DNA of 64,000 nucleotides from Sphaerimonospora thailandensis (GTDB lineage: Bacteria; Actinomycetota; Actinomycetes; Streptosporangiales; Streptosporangiaceae), in contig NZ_BOOG01000025.1 of NCBI RefSeq assembly GCF_016863115.1, forward strand, positions 41,924 to 105,923. Direction: 5' to 3'. Below, piece by piece: positions 18,683-27,969 of this stretch (within the stretch, counting starts at the first letter, position 1; every line of letters begins with the position of its first letter). The translations under genes and the position numbers were made by a program. The notes under the pieces were generated by a model. That model had not been told where the DNA came from, ran no database searches, and saw nothing but the letters and a program-made list of their open reading frames with translations.

Positions 18683-18991
18683 ACGTCCTTCTCCGTGCGG
18701 GTGCGAAGCCGTACATCCGGGGAATGAAAGGCACTGCAGGGGGCGGCGCAAGCCGGACACCCGCGATGTGACGCCGGGTTGGGGTCACAGAACGATTGCA
18801 AAGGCCGCGAAAGCGGAACTTTCCCGTGTGCCAGATCGTGTGTTCGTTGCCGGGCTTTGAACGGCTCGCATACACTGCGTGGCTTGACTGGCCGCTTACG
18901 CCGACGCCCTCGGCGTACCGCCGGCCACGCGGAACGCGCACACAACCTCCGGCGTCACGCCGGCTCATCACCTAATGGAAGGGTGGCCCCC
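18683..18991 (+). other. Non-coding gap between ruvB and yajC: promoter and structured leader
   Basis: No credible gene is seen in these 309 bp. The gap holds a promoter candidate (18847-18876) and two clean hairpins in what would be the yajC-secDF leader: an 8-bp stem at 18897-18917 (TACGCCGA/TCGGCGTA) and a 6-bp stem with a 3-nt loop at 18949-18963 (CCGGCG/CGCCGG). Confidence 0.5.
18847..18876 (+). promoter_or_regulatory. Possible yajC-secDF promoter
   Basis: TTGCCG (18847-18852) and TACACT (18871-18876) are separated by 18 bp, about 115 bp before the yajC start, leaving a leader with two hairpins. Confidence 0.35.
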
Positions 18992-19357
18992 GTGGAAGGC
19001 CTTGGGACGTTCGTGCCACTGATCTTGCTGGTAGTGGTGTTCTACTTCCTCCTGATCCGCCCGCAGCGCAAGCGGCAGCAGGAGACGCTCCGGATGCAGA
19101 GCTCGCTCACTCCGGGTGCCCGGGTCATGACCACGACCGGCCTGTTCGGGACCATCACCGGCATCGAGGACGACGATGTCATCCTGGAGGTCGCGCCGGG
19201 CGTGGAGACCCGCTGGGTCAAGGCGGCGATCGGCAGGGTCGTCACCCCGGTGGAGGAAACGCCGGAGGGCCTGCCGCCGATCGAGTCGGCCACCGATTCC
19301 GCGGCCGACACTTCCGACACGGGGAAGGGAGACGACACGAGCAGCAAGCAGTCCTGA
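18992..19357 (+). CDS. yajC: Preprotein translocase accessory subunit YajC
   Basis: The 121-residue protein has one N-terminal membrane helix (about residues 7-24) ending in IRPQRKRQQE, the family landmark, then a small cytoplasmic domain containing LTPGARVMTTTGLFGTI and an acidic/polar tail. It partners SecDF at the Sec translocon. GTG 18992 has GGAAGGG 8 nt upstream; the frame is open further upstream but without family sequence. secD follows after 43 bp. Confidence 0.95.
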   Translation: MEGLGTFVPLILLVVVFYFLLIRPQRKRQQETLRMQSSLTPGARVMTTTGLFGTITGIEDDDVILEVAPGVETRWVKAAIGRVVTPVEETPEGLPPIESATDSAADTSDTGKGDDTSSKQS

Positions 19358-19400
19358 GTAGGCTGATCGCACATCCTTTGACGGAAAGAACTGACCACCA

Positions 19401-21227
19401 GTGGCCCCACCGAAAAGTAGCCAGAGCAGGCCGGGACGAACACTCCTGACGCTCCTGGCGCTCATCCTCGCCATGGGCGCGACGGTCGCGCTCCAGAAGG
19501 CGTTCGTCCCCAAGTTCGGCCTCGACCTCGCGGGTGGCACCACGGTGACGCTCACCCCGGTCACGCTGGACGGGAAGGCTCCCTCGCAGGAGTCCCTCGA
19601 CCGGGCCGTCAACATCATCCGCGCCCGCGTCAACGGCACCGGCATCTCGGACGCCGAGGTCGCCAAGGCCAATGAGAACATCGTGATCCAGATCCCGGGT
19701 GTGGGTCAGTCTGAGGCGCTGAAACTCGTCTCGACCACCGCCGAGCTGCGGATGCGGCAGGTGCTCGCGATGGCTCCGGCGAAAATGGAGCCCCAGCAGC
19801 TGCCCACTGAGGCGCCGGCACCGGACCCGGGCATGAGCCCGAGCACGATGCCGAGCGCCGCGCGCAAGCCGAGCGGAGCCCCGAGCGGCGGCCCCGGCGC
19901 CACGGCGTCGACGACGCCGGCCGGCCGCGCGCTGGCCTCGGCGCTGACCGCTCCCACCCCGTCTCCGGCGGCCAGGACCGGGCACCGAGCCGGTGCGAGG
20001 TCGGGAGCGAAGGGCGGCGCGAAGCGCGGGGCCGGATCCGACAGCGGATCGGAGGGCGGACCAGCCGCCGATGCGGGGGGCGGGGCGACGCCCAGCGCTC
20101 CGCCCAGCCCCGAGTCCGCCGACGACCCCCTGGCCGGTCAGGACACCAGCGGCATCGATCCCGCCCTGCTGACGGAGTTCCGCAAGATCGACTGCACCGC
20201 CAAGAACCGCGGCCAGGGCGCGCAGGACGACCCGGACAAGCAGATCGTCGCCTGCAGTGACGACGGCACCGCCCGTTACATCCTCGACAAGGCCGCCGTA
20301 CAGGGCACCGAGATCAGCGGAGCCACGGCCGGCACCGACCCGACCACCGGCGAGTGGATCGTCCAGGTCAGCTTCAAGTCCAAGGGCGCCTCGCAGTTCG
20401 CCGACATCACCCGGCGGATCACCAGCCTCCCCGCTCCGCGCAACCAGCTCGCGAACGTGCTCGACGGCGTCGTCGTCGTCGCACCGACGATCGAGGAGGC
20501 CATCCCGGGCGGCAGCGCCCGCATCTCCGGCAGCTTCAACCAGGTCACCGCGACCGAACTGGCCGACCAGCTCAAGTACGGCGCGCTGCCGCTGAAGTTC
20601 AAGCAGGGGTCGGTGGAGTCGGTCTCCTCGACACTGGGTCAGGACCAGTTGCGCGGCGGTCTCATCTCGGGCGCGCTGGGCCTGCTCGTGGTCGTGATCT
20701 ACCTGTTGCTCTACTACCGGGGCCTCGGCGTGATCGGCGTGGCCAGCCTCGGCTGCGCGACGATCGTCACCTACCTCACCGTGGCCGTCATCAGCTACAA
20801 CGCGGGATTCCGGCTCTCGCTGCCGCACATCGTCGGCCTGGTGGTGTCGATCGGCATCACGGCGGACTCGTTCATCGTCTACTTCGAGCGGGTCCGTGAC
20901 GAGATCAAGGAGGGCCACCGCACCCTGCGTTCGGCGGTGGAGGTCGCCTGGCGACGGGCACGGCGTACGATCCTGGTCGCCGACGCCGTCATGTTCATCG
21001 CCGCCGTGGTGCTGTACTTCCTCGCGGTGGGCGGCGTCGCCGGTTTCGCGTTCGCGATGGGCCTGACCACGCTGATCGACATCGTGGTGGTGTTCCTGTT
21101 CACCAAGCCGTTGATGACGATCGCGGCGCGGCTGCGGTTCTTCGCCAAGGGCCACAAGCTGTCCGGACTCGACGCGGAGCGCATGGGCCGCACCAGCCCC
21201 GCCGAGCAGACCCTGCAGGAGGCGTGA
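19401..21227 (+). CDS. secD: Protein translocase subunit SecD with low-complexity insert
   Basis: The protein has 608 residues: one N-terminal helix, the periplasmic P1 region with FGLDLAGGTTVTL, and the C-terminal five-helix bundle with GITADSFIVYFERVRDE, characteristic of the RND-like SecD. It uses the proton gradient to pull exported proteins outward. Odd feature: about 120 residues (127-245) of Pro/Ala/Gly/Ser with Lys-rich patches interrupt the extracytoplasmic domain after MAPAKMEP and before GIDPALL. Shorter inserts at this place occur in other actinomycetes (from memory). GTG 19401; the stop overlaps the secF start (TGATG). Confidence 0.96.
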   Translation: MAPPKSSQSRPGRTLLTLLALILAMGATVALQKAFVPKFGLDLAGGTTVTLTPVTLDGKAPSQESLDRAVNIIRARVNGTGISDAEVAKANENIVIQIPGVGQSEALKLVSTTAELRMRQVLAMAPAKMEPQQLPTEAPAPDPGMSPSTMPSAARKPSGAPSGGPGATASTTPAGRALASALTAPTPSPAARTGHRAGARSGAKGGAKRGAGSDSGSEGGPAADAGGGATPSAPPSPESADDPLAGQDTSGIDPALLTEFRKIDCTAKNRGQGAQDDPDKQIVACSDDGTARYILDKAAVQGTEISGATAGTDPTTGEWIVQVSFKSKGASQFADITRRITSLPAPRNQLANVLDGVVVVAPTIEEAIPGGSARISGSFNQVTATELADQLKYGALPLKFKQGSVESVSSTLGQDQLRGGLISGALGLLVVVIYLLLYYRGLGVIGVASLGCATIVTYLTVAVISYNAGFRLSLPHIVGLVVSIGITADSFIVYFERVRDEIKEGHRTLRSAVEVAWRRARRTILVADAVMFIAAVVLYFLAVGGVAGFAFAMGLTTLIDIVVVFLFTKPLMTIAARLRFFAKGHKLSGLDAERMGRTSPAEQTLQEA

Positions 21228-22288
21228 TGCCGGGAGTGATCAGCCGCCTCTACCGCGGCGACATCGACATCGACTTCGTCGGCAAGCGCAGGCTCTGGTA
21301 CGGCCTGTCGGCGTTCCTGATGGCCGTCTCCATCCTCGGTGTCCTGATCCACGGGCTCACGCTGGGCGTCGAGTTCCAGGGCGGGTCGGTGCTCGACTTC
21401 GCCCGCACGCCGGGCTCCAGCGTGGAGCAGGTACGCGAGACCGTGCGGGACATCGTCGGGCACGACCCCATCGTGCAGGAGGCCGGCCGCAACTGGCGGG
21501 TCACCACCCAGAGCCTCGACGGCGACGAGGTGTCCAAGGTCCAGACGGCCGTCGCCGAGCGGTTCGGCGTCCGGCAGGAGCAGGTGAGCTCGCAGGTCAT
21601 CGGCGCGACCTGGGGTGGTGAGGTCGCCCACAAGGCGTGGATCGGCCTGGCGGTCTTCATGCTCGCGATCATGCTCTATCTGTCCGTGGCCTTCGAGTGG
21701 CGGATGGCGCTGGCGGCCATCGTGGCGCTCGTGCACGACCTGGTCATCACCGCCGGCGTCTACGCCTGGACGGGCTTCGAGGTCACCCCGGCGACCATGC
21801 TCGGGTTCCTCACGATCCTCGGTTACTCGCTGTACGACGCGGTCGTCGTCTTCGACATGATCAAAGAAGTGACGGGCAATCTCGGCGCGAGCGCCAAGAT
21901 GACCTACACGCAGGCCGCCAACGACGCGCTGAGCCACACGCTGATCCGGTCGCTGAACACCTCGCTGACCGCGATCCTGCCGGTGGCGGCGATCCTGTTC
22001 GTCGGCACCACGCTACTCGGCGCCGGCACGCTGAAGGACCTGTCGCTGGCGCTGTTCGTCGGCATGGTCGTCGGCACCTACTCGTCTCTGTGCGTGGCCA
22101 CGCCGATCCTGGTGACCCTCAAGGAGCGCGAGCCCAAATGGCGGGCCCTGGCCAAGCGGGTGGCCGCCAAGCAGGCCTCCGCAGCCAAGGCGGCCGCGGC
22201 CGCGGTGCGTGACGACGGTGCGGCCCCGGCGGCCGTCGCGGGGTCCCGCAACGTCACGATCACCGACGCCAAGCGCAGGAAGCGCTGA
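21227..22288 (+). CDS. secF: Protein translocase subunit SecF
   Basis: The 353-residue protein has six predicted membrane helices. It carries the SecF landmarks LGVEFQGGSVLDF in the periplasmic domain and YSLYDAVVVFDMIKE and SLNTSLTAILPV in the membrane part. It pairs with SecD. ATG 21227 overlaps the secD stop and has GGAGG 4 nt upstream; the GTG at 21224 is too close to that site. The C-terminus is Ala/Lys-rich. Confidence 0.96.
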   Translation: MPGVISRLYRGDIDIDFVGKRRLWYGLSAFLMAVSILGVLIHGLTLGVEFQGGSVLDFARTPGSSVEQVRETVRDIVGHDPIVQEAGRNWRVTTQSLDGDEVSKVQTAVAERFGVRQEQVSSQVIGATWGGEVAHKAWIGLAVFMLAIMLYLSVAFEWRMALAAIVALVHDLVITAGVYAWTGFEVTPATMLGFLTILGYSLYDAVVVFDMIKEVTGNLGASAKMTYTQAANDALSHTLIRSLNTSLTAILPVAAILFVGTTLLGAGTLKDLSLALFVGMVVGTYSSLCVATPILVTLKEREPKWRALAKRVAAKQASAAKAAAAAVRDDGAAPAAVAGSRNVTITDAKRRKR

Positions 22289-22318
22289 CCGACTCGAGGA
22301 GCGTCTCACGCGTTCCCC

Positions 22319-22351
22319 GCGCCCCGCGGCCCGGCCAGGGTCGCGGGGCGC
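22319..22351 (+). terminator. Hairpin after secF
   Basis: GCGCCCCGCG (22319-22328) and CGCGGGGCGC (22342-22351) form a perfect 10-bp stem with a 13-nt loop between secF and apt. No T-run. Confidence 0.5.
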
Positions 22352-22378
22352 GCGCGTAGGTGCCCTAATGTTGGCGTC

Positions 22379-22885
22379 GTGACAGATTGGACGGCGCTCA
22401 TCAGAGACGTTCCCGACTATCCGAAGCCGGGGATCCTTTTCAAGGACATCACCCCGCTGCTCGCCGATCACGCGGGGTTCACCCAGGTCGTGGACGAGCT
22501 CGCGGACGGCCTGGCGTTCGACAAGGTGGTGGGGATCGAGGCGCGGGGGTTCATCCTCGCCGCGCCGGTGGCCTACCGCAGCGGCGCGGGCTTCGTCCCG
22601 GTACGCAAGAAGGGCAAGCTTCCCGCCGACACCCTCGAGGCGTCCTACGAACTGGAGTACGGCTCCGCGGCGATCGAGGTGCACGCCGACGCGTTCAACC
22701 CGGGGGAACGGGTCCTGATCGTCGACGACGTGCTGGCCACCGGCGGCACCGCCGCCGCGACGGTGGAGCTGGTCAGGAGGGCGGGCGCGGAGGTCGTCGC
22801 GGTGTCGTTCCTGATGGAGCTGTCCGTCCTCGCGGGCAGGGACCGGCTGCCCGGGCTGGACGTCCGTACGCTGGTCAGCGTCTGA
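22379..22885 (+). CDS. apt: Adenine phosphoribosyltransferase
   Basis: The 168-residue enzyme begins with PDYPKPGILFKDITPLL and has the PRPP-binding motif VLIVDDVLATGGTAAA (about residues 110-125). It salvages adenine to AMP. GTG 22379 lies 8 nt after a TAATGT element (22366-22371), so a leaderless message is possible; no ribosome-binding site is evident. Its place between secF and rel is conserved in actinobacteria. Confidence 0.95.
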   Translation: MTDWTALIRDVPDYPKPGILFKDITPLLADHAGFTQVVDELADGLAFDKVVGIEARGFILAAPVAYRSGAGFVPVRKKGKLPADTLEASYELEYGSAAIEVHADAFNPGERVLIVDDVLATGGTAAATVELVRRAGAEVVAVSFLMELSVLAGRDRLPGLDVRTLVSV

Positions 22886-22909
22886 CTCGGCAGGCCGCGC
22901 CGATACACT
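22882..22909 (+). promoter_or_regulatory. Probable rel promoter
   Basis: CTGACT (22882-22887) and TACACT (22904-22909) are 16 bp apart, ending 32 bp before the rel start. Confidence 0.4.
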
Positions 22910-22941
22910 GAGGGAATCTGGACTCGACGTGAGGAGTCTGT

Positions 22942-25335
22942 GTGCACCGTGATGTGGTCGTGCCCGACGGCGCGAGGGCTGATCGCGACGCGGTCTCGCG
23001 CGACACCGCCGAGTCCGCCGTCTCAGACCCCGCTGCCGCCGCCGTGCCCGCAGCCGAGGAACGCGCCACGGCCGAAGAGGCCTCGTCGCGAGATGAGAGA
23101 CCCGCCCCGGCGACGCGGCGCAGGCTCTCCCGTTTCGGGGGGCAGTGGGGTGCGGTGAACCCCGTGCTCGAGCCGCTCTTCAAAACGGTCCGGGCGACCC
23201 ATCCCAAGGCCGACCTGCGTCTCATCGAACGCGCCTACGAGGTCGCCGCCTACCATCACCGTGATCAGAAGCGCAAGAGCGGCGACCCGTACATCACGCA
23301 TCCGCTCGCCGTGGCGACGATCCTCGCCGAGCTGGGCACCGACGACGAGACGCTGTGCGCGGCGCTGCTGCACGACACCGTGGAGGACACCGCCTACAGC
23401 CTCGACGAGTTACGAGCCGATTTCGGCGACAACATCGCGCTGCTCGTCGATGGTGTGACCAAGCTGGACAAGGTGAAGTTCGGCGACGCCGCGCAGGCCG
23501 AGACCGTGCGCAAGATGGTCGTCGCGATGTCGCGCGACATCCGCGTGCTGGTCATCAAGCTCGCCGACCGGCTGCACAACATGCGCACGATGCGCTACAT
23601 GCCCGAGCACAAGCGGCAGCAGAAGTCCCGGGAGACGCTGGAGATCTTCGCACCGCTGGCCCACCGGCTCGGCATGAACACCATCAAGTGGGAGCTGGAG
23701 GACCTCGCGTTCGCCATGCTCTACCCCAAGCGGTACGACGAGATCGCCCGGATGGTGTCCGAGCGCGCGCCGCGGCGCGACCTGTTCCTGCAGGACGTCA
23801 TCGAGCAGGTCTTCGCCGACCTGCGCGAGGCCAAGATCAAGGCGACGGTACGGGGCCGGCCCAAGCACTACTACTCGATCTACCAGAAGATGATCGCGAA
23901 AGGCCTGGCCTTCGACGACATCTACGATCTGGTCGGCATCCGCGTCCTGGTCGACACGGTCCGCGACTGCTACGCCGTGCTCGGAACGATCCACGCGCAG
24001 TGGCGGCCGGTGCCGGGACGGTTCAAGGACTACATCGCCATGCCCAAGTTCAACATGTACCAGTCGCTGCACACGACGGTCATGGGACCTGAGGGCAAGC
24101 CGATCGAACTGCAGATCCGCACGCACGCCATGCACAACCGCGCCGAGTACGGCGTGGCCGCGCACTGGAAGTACAAGGAGGAGATGTCGGCCTCAGGGCC
24201 GGCCAAGATCAAGCAGGTCAACGACATGGCCTGGCTGCGGCAGCTCCTCGACTGGCAGAAGGAGACCGCCGACCCGGGGGAGTTCCTGGAGTCGCTGCGC
24301 TTCGACCTGTCGGTGTCGGAGGTGTTCGTCTTCACTCCGCGCGGACAGGTGATCTCACTGCCGGAGGGCGCCACCCCGGTGGACTTCGCCTACGCCGTGC
24401 ACACCGAGGTCGGCCACAGATGCATCGGGGCCCGGGTGAACGGCCGGCTGGTCCCGCTGGAATCCCGCCTCGGAAACGGCGACACCGTTGAAATCTTCAC
24501 GTCCAAGTCGCAGGACGCCGGGCCGTCCCGCGACTGGCTGAAGTTCGTCAAGAGCGGCCGCGCCCGCAACAAGATCCGTCAGTGGTTCTCCAAGGAGCGG
24601 CGCGAGACCGCGATCGAGGCGGGCAAGGAGGCCATCGGCCGGGCGATGCGCAAGCAGGGCCTGCCGCTGCAGCGGCTGATGTCGGGCGAGGCCCTGCTGG
24701 CCCTGGCGCGTGACCTGCACTACGTCGACGTGTCGGCGCTCTACGCCGCCGTGGGAGAGGGCCACGTCGGGGCCCAGTCGGTCGTTGAGAAGCTCGTACA
24801 GGCCGTGGGCGGCGTCCAAGGGGCAGAGGAGGACATCGCCGAGGTCGCGCTCCCCACGAGGCTCACAGGGCGCGCGGGGGCCCATGCCAACGCCGGCGTC
24901 ATAGTGGCGGGCGATCCCGACGTGTGGGTACGGCTGTCGCGGTGCTGCACCCCGGTCCCAGGCGACGAGATCATCGGTTTCGTCACCCGCGGGCACGGGG
25001 TCTCGGTGCACCGGACCAACTGCCCGAACGTCGCCCAACTGAACACACAGCCGGACCGCCTGGTGGAGGTGTCCTGGTCGCCTGGGGGCGACTCGGTCTT
25101 CCTCGTCGCCATCCAGGTGGAGGCGCTGGACCGGCCCCGGCTGCTGTCGGATGTCACCCGGACCCTGTCCGACCAGCACGTCAACATCCTGTCCGCGTCG
25201 GTGGCGACCAGCCGGGACCGGGTGGCCATCAGCAAGTTCACCTTCGAGATGGGCGACCCCAAGCACCTGGGCCACGTGCTCAAGGCCGTGCGGGGCATCC
25301 ACGGCGTCTACGACGTCTATCGCGTCACCAACTGA
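22942..25335 (+). CDS. relA: Bifunctional (p)ppGpp synthetase/hydrolase Rel
   Basis: The protein has 797 residues. A variable Ala-rich N-terminus (1-65) is followed by the HD hydrolase domain with HDTVEDT (residues 144-150). The synthetase domain has [13 protein letters not shown], the RFKD loop typical of dual-function Rel enzymes rather than the EXDD of RelA, and YQSLHTTV. Then come a TGS domain ([22 protein letters not shown]) and a C-terminal ACT domain (about 720-790). It makes and degrades the stringent-response alarmone. GTG 22942 follows GAGGAG. A hairpin and then the 53-bp repeat array lie downstream. Confidence 0.97.
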   Translation: MHRDVVVPDGARADRDAVSRDTAESAVSDPAAAAVPAAEERATAEEASSRDERPAPATRRRLSRFGGQWGAVNPVLEPLFKTVRATHPKADLRLIERAYEVAAYHHRDQKRKSGDPYITHPLAVATILAELGTDDETLCAALLHDTVEDTAYSLDELRADFGDNIALLVDGVTKLDKVKFGDAAQAETVRKMVVAMSRDIRVLVIKLADRLHNMRTMRYMPEHKRQQKSRETLEIFAPLAHRLGMNTIKWELEDLAFAMLYPKRYDEIARMVSERAPRRDLFLQDVIEQVFADLREAKIKATVRGRPKHYYSIYQKMIAKGLAFDDIYDLVGIRVLVDTVRDCYAVLGTIHAQWRPVPGRFKDYIAMPKFNMYQSLHTTVMGPEGKPIELQIRTHAMHNRAEYGVAAHWKYKEEMSASGPAKIKQVNDMAWLRQLLDWQKETADPGEFLESLRFDLSVSEVFVFTPRGQVISLPEGATPVDFAYAVHTEVGHRCIGARVNGRLVPLESRLGNGDTVEIFTSKSQDAGPSRDWLKFVKSGRARNKIRQWFSKERRETAIEAGKEAIGRAMRKQGLPLQRLMSGEALLALARDLHYVDVSALYAAVGEGHVGAQSVVEKLVQAVGGVQGAEEDIAEVALPTRLTGRAGAHANAGVIVAGDPDVWVRLSRCCTPVPGDEIIGFVTRGHGVSVHRTNCPNVAQLNTQPDRLVEVSWSPGGDSVFLVAIQVEALDRPRLLSDVTRTLSDQHVNILSASVATSRDRVAISKFTFEMGDPKHLGHVLKAVRGIHGVYDVYRVTN

Positions 25336-25339
25336 CCGA

Positions 25340-25369
25340 CCCCCATGGGTGATCTCGCACCCATGGGGG
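25340..25369 (+). terminator. Strong hairpin after rel
   Basis: A perfect 12-bp stem (CCCCCATGGGTG / CACCCATGGGGG) with a 6-nt loop begins 4 bp after the rel stop. Part of the arm, CACCCATGGGG, recurs at 25384-25394 just before the repeat array. Confidence 0.6.
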
Positions 25370-25395
25370 TGGTTCTCGCCTCGCACCCATGGGGC

Positions 25396-25578
25396 GTGAT
25401 CTTGCAGTTTCTCGCAGCGACCACCGCTGGCCTGCCCTGATACACGTCGTGATCTTGCATTTGCAAGATCACGAGAATCGTTTGCGCAAGTGGGTGGCGT
25501 CGGCTGCGAGTTTCTGCAAGATCACGAAGTGATAATGCGCAGGTCAGCCACCCTCCATGCGAGTAACTGCAAGATCAT
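25396..25578. repeat. 53-bp GTGATCTTGC tandem element, locus A (head-to-head array)
   Basis: Plus-strand cores GTGATCTTGCA start at 25396 and 25449. Minus-strand cores end at 25472, 25525 and 25578. All neighbours in the same orientation are exactly 53 bp apart. The plus and minus series meet in a palindrome at 25448-25473 (12-bp stem, 2-nt loop). Beyond the core, units share CTCGCA at positions 16-21, TGACCTGCGC-like sequence around 32-43, and a TTC-like end. The array fills the gap between convergent rel and the DUF349 gene, and each series reads in the direction of the gene before it. Confidence 0.85.
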
Positions 25579-25623
25579 GGACGGGGTGGGTGCGTGGACG
25601 GGGCTCAGGTCACGGGACACGAC

Positions 25624-26853
25624 CTAAGAGAACTCGGCGAGCGTGCGCTCGGCCTCCAACAGCCAGGAGCGGCGGGCGGCGATGGCCTCCTCGGTCTCCT
25701 TGACATCCTTGTCGCGGCCGGCGGTCTGGGCCTTGGCGAGCCGTGTCTCGAGCTGGTCGATCGACCTGCGCAGCTGGTTGACGGTGTCCTGAGCGCGTGC
25801 CCTGGCCTCGGGGTTGGTGCGCTTCCACTCCTGGTCCTCGGCCCGGCGGACGGCGTCGTCGACCTTGCGCAGGCCGCCCTCCAGCCGGTCGCGCATGTCA
25901 CGCGGCACCGGCCCGGCGGCCTCCCAGCGCTCGAGGATGCCGCGCAGCGCCCCCCGGGCGGATCGGACGTCGGTGACCGGCAGCAGGCGCTCGGCCTCGG
26001 TCAGCAGAGCCTCCTTCACCTCGGCGTTGGCCGCGAACGAGGCGTCCCGCTCGGCGAACGCCGCCGACCTGGCCTGGAAGAACTGGTCCTGGGCGCCCTT
26101 GAACCGCGCCCACAGCTCGTCCTCGACATCCCGGGACGCCCGACCGGCGGCCTTCCACTGCCGCATCAGCTCGCGGTAGGCCGCCGCGGTGCCGGTCCAG
26201 TCGGTGGAGGCCGCCAGCGTCTCGGCCTCGCCCACGATCCGTTCCTTGGCCGTGCGCACCGCGTCGCGCTGCTCGTCCAGCGAGGAGAAGTAGGCCTTAC
26301 GCCGCTTCGCGAACGCCGTACGCGCCGCGGACAGCCGCTTCCACAGCGTCGCCTCGGTGGCGCGGTCGATCCGCTCCGCCGCCTTCCACTCCTCGATGAG
26401 CTGGCGCAGCCGCTCCCCACCGGACTTCCAGTGGGTCGCCTCCTCGGCGATCCGCTCGGCCTCGGCGACGATCCGTTCCTTGGTCTCCCGCGCCTGGGTA
26501 CGGGCCTGCTCGCGGGCGGCCCGCAGCTCCTCGCGGCGTCGGCCGACCAGCTCGCTCAGCGCCGTCAGACGCTGCTCGAGCGATCCCAGGTCTCCGACGG
26601 CGTGGGCCCCGGCCACCGCCTCCCGCAGCTTGGCGATGCTCGCCTCGGCCTGCGCCGGCGCCAGATCGGTCTCGCGCATCCGCTGCTCGAGGAGCTGGAC
26701 CTGCCCGGCCAGCTCGTCGAACTTGCGGTGGAAGTAGGCCAGGGCCTCCTCCGGTTCACCGGCCTGCCAGGACCCGACGGCCCGTTCTCCCTCAGCCGTA
26801 CGCACGTAGACGGTGCCGTCATCGTCTACCCGGCCCCACGGGTCGGTGCTCAC
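25624..26853 (-). CDS. DUF349 repeat protein, coiled-coil-like
   Basis: The 409-residue protein is almost entirely charged alpha-helix with repeating modules of about 70 residues, each containing a W-K/R-x-A-G-like turn (LIEEWKAAERID, LMRQWKAAGRAS, ILERWEAAGPVP), the mark of DUF349. No membrane segment. Function is unknown. GTG 26853 has GGGAGG 5 nt upstream; an in-frame start at 26868 is less likely. Its 3' end faces rel across the repeat array of locus A. It is found next to rel in other actinomycetes (from memory). Confidence 0.88.
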   Translation of the reverse strand: MSTDPWGRVDDDGTVYVRTAEGERAVGSWQAGEPEEALAYFHRKFDELAGQVQLLEQRMRETDLAPAQAEASIAKLREAVAGAHAVGDLGSLEQRLTALSELVGRRREELRAAREQARTQARETKERIVAEAERIAEEATHWKSGGERLRQLIEEWKAAERIDRATEATLWKRLSAARTAFAKRRKAYFSSLDEQRDAVRTAKERIVGEAETLAASTDWTGTAAAYRELMRQWKAAGRASRDVEDELWARFKGAQDQFFQARSAAFAERDASFAANAEVKEALLTEAERLLPVTDVRSARGALRGILERWEAAGPVPRDMRDRLEGGLRKVDDAVRRAEDQEWKRTNPEARARAQDTVNQLRRSIDQLETRLAKAQTAGRDKDVKETEEAIAARRSWLLEAERTLAEFS

Positions 26854-26915
26854 CGTGTCCTCCCGCACTTGAATCAGCCTCCAGGGCCCGATATCGCCTT
26901 GGTGTAGTAATTACG

Positions 26916-27743
26916 TCAGCTCTTGCCAGTGATTGTCACGTCTTTGATTTCCACTGGCTGCTTCGGGGCACCGGTGCCGCCATCGCCGCCGACGATGCCC
27001 TTCTTGGCGACCTTGTCCACGATTTCGAGTCCTTTGGTCACCGTACCGAAAGGTGTGTAGCTCGGGGGCAGCCCGGTGTCCCCGAACACGATGAAGAACT
27101 GGCTGCCGTTGGAGTTGGGACCGCTGTTGGCCATGGCCACGACGCCCCGCGTGTATTTGGCGCCCGCGAGGTTCTCGTCGGCGAACCGGTAGCCGGGGCC
27201 GCCGGTGCCGTCGGTCGGGTTCTTGCCGTCGGCCTTGGCCAGCGGGTCGCCGCACTGCAGGATCGGGAAGTCCTTCGTGCCCATGCGGTGGCACTTGGAG
27301 TCGTCGAAGTAGTCCTTCGACGCCAGGTACCGGAACGAGTTGACCGTGCAGGGCGCCTTCTCGGTCTCCAGTTTGACGTCGATGTCCCCGAGGCTCGTCT
27401 TGATCTTCATTGTCGCCGGAGCGGTGCTGACCTTCGTCGGAGGCATGCCGACGTCCTTGACCTGACCGCTGCCCTTGTCGGCGACGTACCCGCACATTCC
27501 GGTCGCCGGGTCGTACGGCTTGGGCTCCTCGACGGCGGCGACGGGGCTCTGCTTCGGAGCAGGTTCCTCGCGGTCGATCAGCGTCGCGGCGGCCACGCCG
27601 CCGCCCACCACGACCACGACCGCGGTCGTGGTGCCGATGACGGCGTTGCGCCGCGCCTTGCGCTGGCGTTCGACTCGTGTCTTCATCTGCCGCTCGTGGT
27701 GCTCCCGGGCGAGCTGCCTGCGCCGGTCCTTGCCGGTGGCCAC
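26916..27743 (-). CDS. Membrane-anchored cyclophilin-type peptidyl-prolyl isomerase
   Basis: The 275-residue protein has a basic, Arg/Gln-rich cytoplasmic N-terminus (about 35 residues), one transmembrane helix (about 38-58) and an extracytoplasmic cyclophilin domain containing KCHRMGTKDF, ILQCGDP, GSQFFIVFGDTGLPPSYTPFG. The Arg and Gln/Phe active-site residues are present. GTG 27743 is chosen because AGGGAGG lies 5 nt upstream and VATGKDRRRQLARE matches the family start; the frame extends to 28010. It sits between the DUF349 gene and the divergent metallo-hydrolase gene, as in mycobacteria (ppiB between relA and the hydrolase). Confidence 0.9.
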   Translation of the reverse strand: MATGKDRRRQLAREHHERQMKTRVERQRKARRNAVIGTTTAVVVVVGGGVAAATLIDREEPAPKQSPVAAVEEPKPYDPATGMCGYVADKGSGQVKDVGMPPTKVSTAPATMKIKTSLGDIDVKLETEKAPCTVNSFRYLASKDYFDDSKCHRMGTKDFPILQCGDPLAKADGKNPTDGTGGPGYRFADENLAGAKYTRGVVAMANSGPNSNGSQFFIVFGDTGLPPSYTPFGTVTKGLEIVDKVAKKGIVGGDGGTGAPKQPVEIKDVTITGKS

Positions 27744-27969
27744 TTCGACCTCCCTGTTTCCCATGGTCGTACGCTCAGTGCCGCCTCGCCGGAGCGGTGG
27801 TGGTTGTATAGCATCCGGCTCGACTGCTCCAAGAATGACTATTGAGGTGGGCGAATCGTATCGGCTGACGGGCGTGGGTTCGCAGCCTGCCGACCCGCAC
27901 CGGTACCCTTCGGTTACATTCGCTCGCGTAATCCTTGATACATCCTCATCAGATGCAGAGGCCGCTTCC

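Noticed and set aside
25396..25578. CRISPR array (about 22-bp repeats with about 31-bp spacers at 53-bp period)
   Set aside because: The spacers are themselves similar between units and between loci (TGACCTGCGCA, ACACCCTTC), copies occur in both orientations, arrays have only 2-5 units, and no cas gene is present.
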